NCBI GenBank assembly: GCA_000751295.2
Contig: CCMO02000001.1
Location: 2,343,501 to 2,407,500 of the forward strand
Length of the DNA: 64,000 bases
Origin: a bacterium YEK0313
Lineage (GTDB): Bacteria; Pseudomonadota; Alphaproteobacteria; Rhizobiales; Phreatobacteraceae
Direction: 5' to 3'
In this document: positions 43,309 to 53,354 of the stretch, one piece after another
Layout: each line of letters starts with the position of its first letter
Position numbering within the stretch: the first letter of the stretch is position 1
Translations under genes and position numbers: made by a program
Notes under the pieces: model-generated
Seen by the model: the letters and a program-made list of their open reading frames with translations, nothing else
What the model was told of the DNA's origin: nothing
Databases searched by the model: none

Positions 43309-43806
43309 TCAGGCGAGGACCTGTTCCATGCGGGCGTAGCTCGCCTCCATGCCGCCTTCCATGCCGCTCGCCAGCATGGCGGCGCGGGTCTCCGCATCCG
43401 GCAGGGTCATGCGCATGGTCATCAAGGTGCCCGTTCCGTCCGCTTCGAACCGCGTCTCGACATGGTTGTCCGGCGTCGGGTCCGGCAAGTGCATGCGCTC
43501 GACATGGACGATCCGGCTGAACGGCTCGAGCGCGACATATTCGCCGGTGAGTTGGAAGCCGCCGCCCTTGCCGTCGCTCCACTCGTAGTGGATGCGTCCG
43601 CCCGGCCGCGCCTCGCTGATGCAGGTCGGCATGGTCCAGCCCTCCGGACCGAGCATCCACTGTTGAACGAGCTTCGGTTCGGTATGGGCGCGGTAGACGG
43701 CTTCCGGCTTGGCGGCAAAGCGCCTGGTGACGACGACGTGGCGATCGCCTTCGGTCTTCAGAACGAGCTTGGTCACGGTTCTTGCCTTTCCGTCAGGTTG
43801 GCTCAT
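43309..43806 (-). CDS. SRPBCC/AHSA1-family protein (ArsR partner)
   Basis: The 165-residue protein is a compact AHSA1-like SRPBCC domain: VVVTRRFAAKPEAVYRAHTEPKLVQQWMLGPEGWTMPTCISEARPGG and a C-terminal GMEASYARMEQVL. It overlaps the upstream ArsR gene by 14 bp, the usual ArsR-SRPBCC operon. It differs clearly from the 270-residue pair at 40.6-42.3 kb. Function unknown. Confidence 0.87.
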   Translation of the reverse strand: MSQPDGKARTVTKLVLKTEGDRHVVVTRRFAAKPEAVYRAHTEPKLVQQWMLGPEGWTMPTCISEARPGGRIHYEWSDGKGGGFQLTGEYVALEPFSRIVHVERMHLPDPTPDNHVETRFEADGTGTLMTMRMTLPDAETRAAMLASGMEGGMEASYARMEQVLA

Positions 43807-44173
43807 CGGCCTTTGGGGGCGGGGAAATGGAGGCGGGGACGGCGGGTTCCGTCGCCTCCATGGCGGCGAGTAGGAGGTCCAGCCGGCCGTAGTTGGCGGC
43901 AAGAGCCTTGCGCAGCATGCCCAGCCACCCGTCGATTTCGGTGAGCCCGGCCGAGGCCAGCCGGCAGGGCCGCCTTGTGCCCTCGACCCGTCGCTCGATC
44001 AGGCCGGCGCTCTCCAGGACTTTCAGGTGCCTGGAAATCGCCGGCTGCGTCATGGCGAAAGGTTCGGCAAGTTCCATCACCGTCGCCTCTCCCAGACAGA
44101 GTCGTGCGAGAATCGCGCGCCGGGTCGGATCGGCGAGAGCGGAGAAGGTTGCGTCGAGATTGGCCATTTGCAT
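43793..44173 (-). CDS. ArsR-family transcriptional regulator
   Basis: The 126-residue protein is a standard ArsR winged helix (LDATFSALADPTRRAILARLCLGEATVMELAEPFAMTQPAISRHLKVLESAGLIERRVEGTRRPCRL). No metal-binding ELCVCD motif is seen, so it senses something other than metals. It is divergent from an AraC-type gene; a strong palindrome lies directly upstream at 44179-44204. Confidence 0.9.
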   Translation of the reverse strand: MQMANLDATFSALADPTRRAILARLCLGEATVMELAEPFAMTQPAISRHLKVLESAGLIERRVEGTRRPCRLASAGLTEIDGWLGMLRKALAANYGRLDLLLAAMEATEPAVPASISPPPKADEPT

Positions 44174-44178
44174 GATCC

Positions 44179-44204
44179 GTTATATAATAGATATATTATA
44201 TAAC
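44179..44204 (-). promoter_or_regulatory. 11-bp inverted repeat operator over the ArsR promoter
   Basis: GTTATATAATA and TATTATATAAC form a perfect 11-bp inverted repeat with a 4-bp centre, only 5 bp upstream of the ArsR start codon. It also contains TATAAT. In this GC-rich DNA the AT-only palindrome is striking and is very probably the ArsR operator and -10 region. Confidence 0.7.
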
Positions 44205-44245
44205 AAGATTGTAATTATCAAGGACCTCTGTCCAATTTTTTCGTC

Positions 44246-45049
44246 GTGTTAGAAGCAGGTCTTACCGGACGCAGCCGATCCGGCGATGGACCGGGAGGCA
44301 GTGCCATTCACGCGGGCAGGACGGATGCGGGCCGGTGGGCCTATTGGCGCGCGGCGGCCGCTGAATTCGCCTTCTGGTCCGGCGGTACGGCGCCTGATCT
44401 GCGGGCGCATTTCCACGACGAGGCGCAACTGACCCTGGTCCTGTCGGGCCAGCGCCGGTTTTCGGTTGGCGGGATCTCTTTCGTGGTACGGGCAGGCGAG
44501 TGCATCGCCATACCGGCCGGCCTCCCGCATCGCAGCTTGCCGCACGATGCCGCCGCGACCAACTGCCTCAACATCTACGCGCCGCTCGACTTCGGCGAGC
44601 CGGCCGTCCTGGCCGTTCCGGATGCGCTGGACGCGGCGCGCCGGGCGGATGGCGCGACGCTGCTGGCACTGCTTGCCCGGCGGCTGGGCCGAACGGAACA
44701 GGCGCGTGCCTTCGGCTGCGCACAGCCTGCCGATTGGCAATTGCCGACGGGGCGCCTGACGATCGGGCGGATCGCCGCCGCGAGCGGGATCAGCCGCGAG
44801 GAGTTCAGTCGGCGTTTCGCCCGCACGACCGGCCTGCCGCCGCACGCCTACCGGATCATCCGTCGCCTGAACGAGGCACGGCGCCGGCTGCGCGGGAGCG
44901 AGCCGCTCGCAGCCGTCGCCGCCGAGCTCGGCTTTGCCGACCAGAGCCATTTCGGGCGGCAGTTCGTCCGGGTTTTCGGCGTCTCGCCCGCCGCCTACCG
45001 GACCGGACGCCCGCCATCACAAATGATCCAGACCGCGCCGCCGTCTTGA
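44246..45049 (+). CDS. AraC-family transcriptional regulator
   Basis: The protein of up to 267 residues has an N-terminal cupin sensor (FHDEAQLTLVLSGQRRFSVGG...VRAGECIAIPAGLPHRS) and a C-terminal AraC double helix-turn-helix (LTIGRIAAASGISREEFSRRFARTTGLPPHAYRIIRRLNEARR, then AVAAELGFADQSHFGRQFVRVFGVSPAAYR). There is no ATG near the N-terminus; GTG 44246 is the first start but the true start may be further in. The next gene, a TSUP permease 31 bp away, is a likely target. Confidence 0.85.
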   Translation: MLEAGLTGRSRSGDGPGGSAIHAGRTDAGRWAYWRAAAAEFAFWSGGTAPDLRAHFHDEAQLTLVLSGQRRFSVGGISFVVRAGECIAIPAGLPHRSLPHDAAATNCLNIYAPLDFGEPAVLAVPDALDAARRADGATLLALLARRLGRTEQARAFGCAQPADWQLPTGRLTIGRIAAASGISREEFSRRFARTTGLPPHAYRIIRRLNEARRRLRGSEPLAAVAAELGFADQSHFGRQFVRVFGVSPAAYRTGRPPSQMIQTAPPS

Positions 45050-45080
45050 TCCAGGCTCCCGCCTCATCCGAGGAGGTTCC

Positions 45081-45842
45081 ATGGATCCGGGCATTGCCGC
45101 TCTCCTGTTCGTCGCCGGTCTTGCCGGCGGCATCATCAATGCCGTCGCCGGCGGCGCGACGCTCATCACCTTTCCCGCCATGCTGGCCGCGGGCGTACCG
45201 CCGGTGACCGCCAATGCATCCAACGCCGTCGCCATCTCGCCGGGCCATCTCATCGCGGCCTTCGCGGACCGGGAGAAGCTGCCGCCCTTCGACCGCCAGC
45301 TCGGTGCGGCGCTCGCCGTGTCGATCGCCGGCGGCATTGCCGGCGCGCTGCTGCTCTTGGCGCTGCCGGACCGGCTCTTCGTCCTGCCGGTGCCGGCGCT
45401 GATCGGCCTGGCGACCGCTCTCTTTGCCTTCGCGCCCGCGATCCAGGCCTGGAGCGAACGCCGGCGCGCGGGGGCGCCGCCATCGGCCATGGCCGAGCGC
45501 ATCACGCTCGGAGCGGCCTCGGTCTATGGCGGCTTCTTTGGGGCCGGCCTCGGCATCGTGCTCTCGGCGATCCTGTCGATCGCCGAGCCGAACGATATCC
45601 GCAAGGTCAAGGTGCTGAAGAACCTGCTGGCGACCGGGGTCAGCCTCGCCGCGATCGGCATCTTCGTCGTCCAGGGCATGGTGCGCTGGCCGGAGACCGC
45701 GGTCATGCTCGCCGGCGCGCTCGTCGGCGGCTATGCCGGCGGCCATCTGGTGCGGGTCCTGCCCGCCCGCCTGGTCCAATGGTTCGTCATCGTCGCGGGC
45801 GCGGTGATGACGCTCGTCTATGCGAACCGCTATTGGCTTTGA
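45081..45842 (+). CDS. TSUP-family (TauE/SafE) permease
   Basis: The 253-residue protein has about eight hydrophobic segments and two family repeats: GGIINAVAGGATLITFPAMLAAGVPPVTANASNAVA at the N-terminus and GFFGAGLGIVLSAILSI...KVLKNLLATGVSL in the second half. Such proteins export or import sulfonates, sulfite or related anions. AGGAGG precedes ATG 45081. It is likely co-transcribed with the AraC regulator. Confidence 0.88.
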   Translation: MDPGIAALLFVAGLAGGIINAVAGGATLITFPAMLAAGVPPVTANASNAVAISPGHLIAAFADREKLPPFDRQLGAALAVSIAGGIAGALLLLALPDRLFVLPVPALIGLATALFAFAPAIQAWSERRRAGAPPSAMAERITLGAASVYGGFFGAGLGIVLSAILSIAEPNDIRKVKVLKNLLATGVSLAAIGIFVVQGMVRWPETAVMLAGALVGGYAGGHLVRVLPARLVQWFVIVAGAVMTLVYANRYWL

Positions 45843-45909
45843 CCTCCCGCCCTTGCCAGCGTCCCGGCCTTCGGGCATGGTCCGCCACGACTTCAGACGG
45901 ACGCCACCC

Positions 45910-45978
45910 ATGTTCACCCTTCGCCGCGCCGCACGAATGCGCAGGCCCTGCCAGCAGGAGATTGGCCGGAGGGGTTGA
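45910..45978 (+). pseudogene. Possible remnant of an acetyltransferase N-terminus
   Basis: ATG-TTC-ACC-CTT-CGC-CGC-GCC (MFTLRRA) looks like the first strand of a GNAT acetyltransferase, but the frame stops after 22 codons and nothing GNAT-like follows. It is a weak remnant call. Confidence 0.25.
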
Positions 45979-46005
45979 GCGCGTGCCGTAGGCCGCGTGT
46001 GAGCG

Positions 46006-46059
46006 TCGGACCCAAGCCCTCCGGTTCTGCCGGGGGGCTTTTCATTGATCGGACCCAAG
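46006..46059 (+). promoter_or_regulatory. metG leader: terminator-like hairpin between direct repeats
   Basis: AAGCCCTCCGG (46014-46024) and CCGGGGGGCTT (46030-46040) form an 11-bp stem with loop TTCTG, followed by TTCATTG. The sequence TCGGACCCAAG occurs just before (46006-46016) and just after (46049-46059). It may end the TSUP transcript, or act as an attenuator in front of the tRNA synthetase gene. Confidence 0.5.
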
Positions 46060-46101
46060 TTCCGGCGCCTCACCCCATGACATGACCCGAAGGAGGGCAT
46101 C

Positions 46102-47811
46102 ATGGCCAAGGCTCTGATCACCAGCGCGTTGCCTTACATCAACGGCACCAAACATCTCGGAAACTTCGCCGGCTCCCTGCTGCCGGCCGACATCCATGCC
46201 CGCTACCGGCGCCAGATCGGCGACGAGACGCTGTTCATCTGCGCGACCGACGAGCACGGGACGCCGGCCGAGCTCGCGGCCGCGGCCGCAGGCCTGCCGG
46301 TGGCGGACTATTGCCGCGCGCAGCATGACCGGCAGGCCGAGATCTACAGGCGGTTCGGCCTGTCCTTCGACCATTTCGGCCGGACCTCCTCGGCGCGCAG
46401 CCATGCCCGCACCCAGCATTTCTTCCAGGCGCTCGATGCGCGCGGCTTCATCGCCGAGCGCGTGCTCGACCAGGTCTATTCGCCTGCCGATGGCCGCTTC
46501 CTGCCGGATCGCTACATCATCGGGACCTGCCCGCATTGCGGTTTCGCGGACGCCCGCGGTGACCAGTGCGAAAGCTGCACGCGCCCGCTCGATCCGACCG
46601 ACCTGCGCGCGCCCCGCTCGGCGTTGTCGGGCAGCACGGTCCTGGAGGTGCGCCCGTCGCGCCACCTGTTCCTGCGCCAGTCGGCCCTGGCGGATGCGCT
46701 CGAAGGCTGGCTCGCAACGCGGCGGGGCTGGCCGCCGCTCGCCACCTCCATCGCGCGCAAATGGCTCGACGAGGGCCTGAAGGATCGCTGCATCACCCGC
46801 GATCTCGCCTGGGGTGTGCCGGTGCCGAAGCCGGGCTTCGAGGACAAGGTCTTTTATGTCTGGTTCGATGCGCCGATCGGCTATATCGCGGCGACCGAGG
46901 ACTGGGCGGCGGAGGCGCCGGACCGGCGCGACTGGCGCAGCTGGTGGTATGCGGCCGGCAATGTCGACTACGTGCAGTTCCTGGGCAAGGACAATGTGCC
47001 GTTCCATGCCGTGAGCTTCCCGGCGACCGAGCTCGGCTCGGGCGAGCCGTGGAAGACCGTCGACGTGATCAAGGCGGTGAACTGGCTGACCTATGAGGGC
47101 GGCAAGTTCTCGACCAGCCGCGGGCGCGGCGTGTTCCTGGACGAGGCGCTGGATCTGCTCCAGCCCGACTACTGGCGCTGGTGGCTGGCCGCCAACGCGC
47201 CGGAGAACCACGATACCGATTTCAGCTTCGGGCGTTTCGCGACCGACGTGAACAACGACCTGGCCGACACGTTCGGCAACCTCGTCCACCGCGTGCTGAG
47301 CTTCGTTGCCGGCCGCTTCGGCGGCGTGGTGCCGGCGGGTGGTGCACCCGGCGACCGGGAGGCGCGGCTTGCATGTCAGCTCGGCGGGCATCTCGCGGCC
47401 TTGAGGTCCGAGCAGGATGGCCGGGCCCTGCGCAAGAGCGCGAACGAGATCCGCGCGATCTGGCGCCTGGCCAATGGTTATGTCGCCGAAGCCGCGCCCT
47501 GGGCGGCGATCCGCACCGACCCGGATGCGGCGGCGGCGGCGACGCGTGTCGCCGTCAACCTCGTGGCTTGCGCCAGTGCCGTCGCGTGGCCGGTCATTCC
47601 GGAAACCGCCGAGACGGTGCTGGCCGCGCTCGGCCTGGCCACCGTGCCGCCGCCGCTGCCGCGCACGGCGGGCGAGGCTCTCGACCTCGTGCCAGGCGGA
47701 ACGCAGGTCGCGATCCCGCCCATCCTGTTCGCGCGGCTCGACGAGGACTGGGCGGCGGCAAGCCGCGCCCGGTTCTCCGGCCGGGCCCCGGGCGCCGGCA
47801 GGGAGGCGTGA
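46102..47811 (+). CDS. metG: Methionyl-tRNA synthetase, zinc-type (MetG)
   Basis: The 569-residue class I synthetase charges tRNA-Met. The HIGH-equivalent motif is KHLGN (residues 17-21), the KMSKS-equivalent is KFSTS at residue 335, and a zinc knuckle is formed by Cys143, Cys146, Cys156 and Cys159. The anticodon-binding domain ends the protein; there is no C-terminal dimerisation domain. This zinc-containing form differs from the usual alphaproteobacterial MetRS, so it is perhaps a second copy, as kept for stress or inhibitor resistance. ATG 46102 has GAAGGAGG upstream. Confidence 0.88.
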   Translation: MAKALITSALPYINGTKHLGNFAGSLLPADIHARYRRQIGDETLFICATDEHGTPAELAAAAAGLPVADYCRAQHDRQAEIYRRFGLSFDHFGRTSSARSHARTQHFFQALDARGFIAERVLDQVYSPADGRFLPDRYIIGTCPHCGFADARGDQCESCTRPLDPTDLRAPRSALSGSTVLEVRPSRHLFLRQSALADALEGWLATRRGWPPLATSIARKWLDEGLKDRCITRDLAWGVPVPKPGFEDKVFYVWFDAPIGYIAATEDWAAEAPDRRDWRSWWYAAGNVDYVQFLGKDNVPFHAVSFPATELGSGEPWKTVDVIKAVNWLTYEGGKFSTSRGRGVFLDEALDLLQPDYWRWWLAANAPENHDTDFSFGRFATDVNNDLADTFGNLVHRVLSFVAGRFGGVVPAGGAPGDREARLACQLGGHLAALRSEQDGRALRKSANEIRAIWRLANGYVAEAAPWAAIRTDPDAAAAATRVAVNLVACASAVAWPVIPETAETVLAALGLATVPPPLPRTAGEALDLVPGGTQVAIPPILFARLDEDWAAASRARFSGRAPGAGREA

Positions 47812-48017
47812 GGCGGGCGGCCCGTGACAGGCTCATCCTGCCGCGGGCCACGGCCCGCATTTCCGCCGATCGATGCCCGGTTGACTTCACCGGGGCCACC
47901 GTGAGAAGAAGCGGCACCATGATTTCGAACCCGCGCACCAGCCTTCGACTTGCCGGCCCGACCTCCTGAGGGGGGCGGGGCATCGTCGTTTGGGCTGCTG
48001 TTTGCGCGAGGGCCGTC

Positions 48018-48160
48018 ATGGCTAGCGATCATTCCATATCATCATTGCCGATCGATCGCCTGACGGCGCGCCGTGCCTCGTGGCGGTCCGCGACGCGACT
48101 TAGCGGCAGCCGTCGGGCCTGACGGCCGCCCGACGGCTGCAGCGCATCCGGAGGCTTGCT
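48018..48160 (+). promoter_or_regulatory. leuA leader with small frame and 13-bp hairpin
   Basis: A 34-codon frame (ATG 48018 to TGA 48122) ends in the loop of a perfect 13-bp hairpin: GCAGCCGTCGGGC (48106-48118) and GCCCGACGGCTGC (48128-48140). The frame holds only three Leu codons, so it is not a classic Leu-rich leader peptide. A second short hairpin (CCGCC-GCAGC-GGCGG) follows. The rest of the 47812-48299 interval shows nothing clear. Confidence 0.45.
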
Positions 48161-48299
48161 GGCGGCACCCGCCGCAGCGGCGGCTTTCCGGATCGGACGC
48201 TTCATTGCCCGCGAAGCGACGTCCGCTTTGCTCGAAACGCGTCAGCGCGCCGGCCGCGTCACCCCTTAAGCCCCACGCAAAAAATTCAGGCCCATCATC

Positions 48300-49973
<1,674 letters not shown>

Positions 49974-49983
49974 CCGGCAAGCA

Positions 49984-50012
49984 CCGATGGGTCGTGTCGC
50001 ACGGCCCATCGG
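49984..50012 (+). terminator. Hairpin after leuA
   Basis: CCGATGGG-T-CGTG-TCG-CACG-G-CCCATCGG forms an almost perfect 12-bp stem 11 nt after the leuA stop. There is no U-tract on the plus strand. Confidence 0.5.
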
Positions 50013-50047
50013 CGTCCCCGCCGCGCGTGCGGCAGGCCTGGGTCATG

Positions 50048-50254
50048 TCATCGGCCGCGGCGGGCGATTGGAATGACGAGATGTACCATGCCGATCACCA
50101 TGGGCGGCACGGCGAGCGCGGTGACCGCCCAGATCGGCCAGCCGGTCGTGAGCGGCCCGATGAGTACCAGAATGCCGTTGATCAGGAGATAGGCGCCCAT
50201 CATCAGAGTGAGCAGGAAGCGGATATGGGCGAGCTTGGGGGCAAGAGCGGCCAT
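50048..50254 (-). CDS. Small two-span membrane protein
   Basis: The 68-residue protein has two membrane segments (about residues 10-33 and 40-62; FLLTLMMGAYLLINGILVLIG and IWAVTALAVPPMVIGMVHLVI) and a basic tail. No family is recognised. It is divergent from a TetR regulator across repeated operator-like sequences and is probably its target. Confidence 0.6.
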   Translation of the reverse strand: MAALAPKLAHIRFLLTLMMGAYLLINGILVLIGPLTTGWPIWAVTALAVPPMVIGMVHLVIPIARRGR

Positions 50255-50271
50255 GGCGGGATCCTTGTTGT

Positions 50272-50317
50272 AACGGAACGATCCGTTTCGATTGTTTGAT
50301 ATATACGACCCGTTTCG
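50272..50317. promoter_or_regulatory. TetR-type operator region with repeated elements
   Basis: AACGGA-ACGA-TCCGTT (50272-50287) is a perfect 6-bp inverted repeat. ACGATCCGTTTCG (50278-50290) recurs as ACGACCCGTTTCG (50305-50317), 27 bp downstream. The region lies between the small membrane protein and the TetR gene. Confidence 0.6.
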
Positions 50318-50356
50318 TTATGACAAGGCCTGGGGCAAGGGCAGGAGGGACTGCGC

Positions 50357-50974
50357 GTGACGATCAGGCCGGACCAGCAGGCTTCCGCTTCGCGCCGCAC
50401 CTCGGTGGGCGCCAGGCGCAATCCGGCGACCGAACGCGCGGTGCTCGATGCGGCCCGGGCGCTGATGGTCGACAAGGGCTATGCCGGCTTTTCGATCGAC
50501 GAGGTGGCGCGCCGGGCAGGAGCCGGCAAGCCGACCATCTATCGCTGGTGGCCGACCAAGGCCGATCTGATCGTCGCCGTCTATTCCGAGGAAAAGGCCG
50601 CGGCCATCGTGCCCCCGGATACCGGCTCGCTCGCGCGCGATCTCGTCGACTACACCGAGGCGCTTTGGCGCTTCTGGCGCGAAACGCCGTCCGGGCGCGC
50701 CTTCCGCGGACTGATTGCGGAGGCGCAGGCGAGCGAAGCCGCTCTGGAGGCTCTGCGCGACAAGTTCCTGCCGGCCCGCACGCGGGAGCTGAGGGGCCTG
50801 TTCGCGCGCGGCGCCGCGCGCGGTGAAATCGCCGCGGCCGACGCCGACCTGCTCCTCGTCCTCTATATCGGCTTCAACTGGTACTGGCTGCTGACCGGCA
50901 ACGTCGCATTCGACCGCGATGCGACCGCGCGCGTTGCGGACATTCTGGTGCGCGGCGCCAGCGTGCGGCCGTGA
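50357..50974 (+). CDS. TetR/AcrR-family transcriptional regulator
   Basis: The 205-residue protein has a TetR helix-turn-helix (about residues 25-70; ATERAVLDAARALMVDKGYAGFSIDEVARRAGAGKPTIYRWWPTKADLI) and a helical ligand domain with the FRGLIAEAQ and FLPARTREL segments of the AcrR_C11-like group. GTG 50357 is the start, with GGAGGGA upstream. It probably represses the divergent small membrane protein gene and itself. Confidence 0.88.
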   Translation: MTIRPDQQASASRRTSVGARRNPATERAVLDAARALMVDKGYAGFSIDEVARRAGAGKPTIYRWWPTKADLIVAVYSEEKAAAIVPPDTGSLARDLVDYTEALWRFWRETPSGRAFRGLIAEAQASEAALEALRDKFLPARTRELRGLFARGAARGEIAAADADLLLVLYIGFNWYWLLTGNVAFDRDATARVADILVRGASVRP

Positions 50975-51252
50975 TCGACCGCATTTTGCGGGCCCCCCGC
51001 GATCCGCGATTTCCGCCGGGCGCGGCGCGAAGGCCCCGCATGGCAAAGCTGGCTGCAATTGAGACCCGGCCATCCCCAGGCGTTCGATGACGACTGTTTT
51101 GCGAGCCATGTGCCGCTCGCCGAAAAGATCCCGGGTCCGCGGCTGCGGTGAGGTGCGTGAAGACGTGGGCGCCGCCGGCGGCGATCTCGTCAATGTCGCA
51201 GATGGTGGCGCGGATCTCGATTTTTTCGAGACCCGCGCGGCGTGATTGGCCT

Positions 51253-52428
51253 TCATGCGGGCCGTGTGGCCGGGCGCCCGCGCGCCATCATCCAGAGCGT
51301 CAGCGCCAGCACCACCGCGACCGGCGGCACGCCGAGGAGGGCGACCGCGGTCCAGCCATAGAGGTTGTAGAAGGCTCCGGCGATGAAGGTGGAGAGCGAC
51401 ACGCAGGTGAACATGATGAATTCGTTCGCCGCCTGGACCTTGGCCCGCTCTTCCGGCCGATGATGCTCGGTCAGCAGGATGGTGGCACCGACATACATGA
51501 AGTTCCAGCCGATGCCGCTCATCAGCAGGCTCGTCCAGAAATGGCCGAGGCTGGTGCCGGCGGCTCCCGCGGCCGCCGCCGACAGCGACAGCACTGCGCC
51601 TGCCAGGATCACTTTCAGCGAGCCGATCCTGGCCGACAGCCGGCCGGTCAGGAACGAGGGGGCGAACATGCCGAGGAGATGCCACTGGATGACGGTCGCG
51701 GCCTCGCCGACCGTGTAGCCGCAGCCGATGACCGCAAGCGGCGTCGCGGTCATGACGAACCCCATCACCGCATAGCCGACCGAGCCCGCCGTGACCGCGA
51801 CGACGAACGGCGCGGTCCTCATGATGTCCGCCAGCGGCCGGCCACCGGAGGCCCTGGCGGCCTCCGTCACGGGCGGCACCTTCAGGAACGCGGTCAGCGT
51901 GAAGGTGAGCAGAGCCAGTACGGTGATCGCCGCAAAGGAACCGGCAAAGACGGCCGGCGCCAGGAGGTCGCGGCTGAAGGCGGCAAGCTGCGGGCCGCCG
52001 ACGGCCGCGATCACGCCACCGGCGAGCACCAGCGAGATCGCCGAGGCGCGCCTGTCGGGTTCGGTGACCTCGCCAGCCGCGAAGCGGTAATATTGGGCAA
52101 AGGCCTTGAACATGCCCATCAGGAAGTTGCCGGCGCAGAACAGCCAGAAGCTGCCGGCCATGATGGCGAAGGTCGCGAGCGCGCCGCCCGCCATGCCGAT
52201 CACGGCGCCGGTCATGAAGCCGAGCCGGCGGCCGATGCGCGCCATCAGCATGGAGGCGCCGATGGTGGTCACAGCCGAGGCGACCACCGTCAGCGAGAAG
52301 GGCAGGGTGGCGAGATTCTTGTCGAGCGCCAGGTTCTGCCCGACCAGGCTGATCAGCGTGAAGCCGATCGAGAGGTAGCAGACATAGAGTGCCTCGCAGA
52401 GGCAGAGAAGAATGACGTTGCGGTTCAT
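51253..52428 (-). CDS. MFS transporter
   Basis: The 391-residue protein has about twelve hydrophobic segments. The loop between spans 2 and 3 reads MARIGRRLGFMTGAVIG, the MFS signature; a similar loop (GRLSARIGSLKVILAG) starts the second half. Substrate is unknown. The downstream end lies 104 bp after a DJ-1/PfpI-family gene on the same strand, suggesting an operon. Confidence 0.85.
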   Translation of the reverse strand: MNRNVILLCLCEALYVCYLSIGFTLISLVGQNLALDKNLATLPFSLTVVASAVTTIGASMLMARIGRRLGFMTGAVIGMAGGALATFAIMAGSFWLFCAGNFLMGMFKAFAQYYRFAAGEVTEPDRRASAISLVLAGGVIAAVGGPQLAAFSRDLLAPAVFAGSFAAITVLALLTFTLTAFLKVPPVTEAARASGGRPLADIMRTAPFVVAVTAGSVGYAVMGFVMTATPLAVIGCGYTVGEAATVIQWHLLGMFAPSFLTGRLSARIGSLKVILAGAVLSLSAAAAGAAGTSLGHFWTSLLMSGIGWNFMYVGATILLTEHHRPEERAKVQAANEFIMFTCVSLSTFIAGAFYNLYGWTAVALLGVPPVAVVLALTLWMMARGRPATRPA

Positions 52429-52532
52429 GGTGGATCCCTCTGGTCGATGGTCCGGGCCGGTTCTGCGCCGGCTCCGGCCTGGCGGGGCGGTGGGACGGAA
52501 ACGCCCCGCCGCCTGCGCCGCCCTGGCCTGGC

Positions 52533-53252
52533 TCAGGCCGCTTCCGGCTTCCGCGCCGCGAGTTTCGCGAGAGCGCGCCGCCCTGCCTCGGCACGCGCGC
52601 GCACCATGGGCGCCGCCGCCGCGCGGATGTCGCCGAGGAGCTCGGCCGGTGCGTTCTGGACGGTGATGTCGAAGGGGGGCTGGGGCTGATATTCGAGGAA
52701 GAGTTGCAGTCGGCGCGCAATCTCCTCGCCGCACAGGAGCGCCGCCACCTGGAAGCCGAAATCGATGCCGGCCGTCACCCCGCCGCCGGAAATGCGGTTG
52801 CGGTCGACCACCACGCGTTCGTCCACCGGAATGGCGCCGAAGGCGGCGAGCTGGTCGACCAATAGCCAGTGGCAGGCCGAGCGATAGCCGTTGAGCAGGC
52901 CGGCGCCGCCGAGCATCAGACTGCCGGCGCAAACCGAGGTCAGGTAGCGCGCAGAACCGCCCTTGTCGCGCAGGAAGGCCAGAAGGTCGTCGTCGTCCAT
53001 GACGTCGACCTGGCCCGGCCCGCCGCCGACGCAAAGGACGTCGAGATCGGGGCAGTCGGCGAAGGTGGTGGTCGGCACCAGCGGCAGCCCGACGTCGCTG
53101 ACGACCGGCTCGATCCGCTTCCACAGCAGGTGGATGCGCGCATTGGGCAGGCGCGCGAAGACTTCGAACGGTCCGGTGACATCGAGTTGGGTCATTCCGG
53201 GAAAGAACAGGAGGCCGATTTCGAGCGGTTTGGCCGGTATTGCGTCGGACAT
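52533..53252 (-). CDS. DJ-1/PfpI-family protein (isonitrile-hydratase-like)
   Basis: The 239-residue protein has the DJ-1/PfpI fold: IGLLFFPGMTQLDVTGPFEVF at the start, CVGGGPGQVDVMDDDDLLAFL, and the nucleophile elbow SVCAGSLMLGGAGLLNG with its Cys. The pattern is close to isonitrile hydratase and the N-terminal halves of GlxA regulators. It starts 102 bp from a divergent GlxA-type regulator and precedes an MFS gene, which together suggest degradation or export of an unknown compound. Confidence 0.85.
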   Translation of the reverse strand: MSDAIPAKPLEIGLLFFPGMTQLDVTGPFEVFARLPNARIHLLWKRIEPVVSDVGLPLVPTTTFADCPDLDVLCVGGGPGQVDVMDDDDLLAFLRDKGGSARYLTSVCAGSLMLGGAGLLNGYRSACHWLLVDQLAAFGAIPVDERVVVDRNRISGGGVTAGIDFGFQVAALLCGEEIARRLQLFLEYQPQPPFDITVQNAPAELLGDIRAAAAPMVRARAEAGRRALAKLAARKPEAA

Positions 53253-53354
53253 GGGGCACCTCGCTTTGCGATGCTTCCGAGGTTGACGAAGCCGCCGGCG
53301 TGCCGAAATGTCATAGTGGCCGCATTTCCTGCCAGACGTTGTCCCCTTCGTCCG

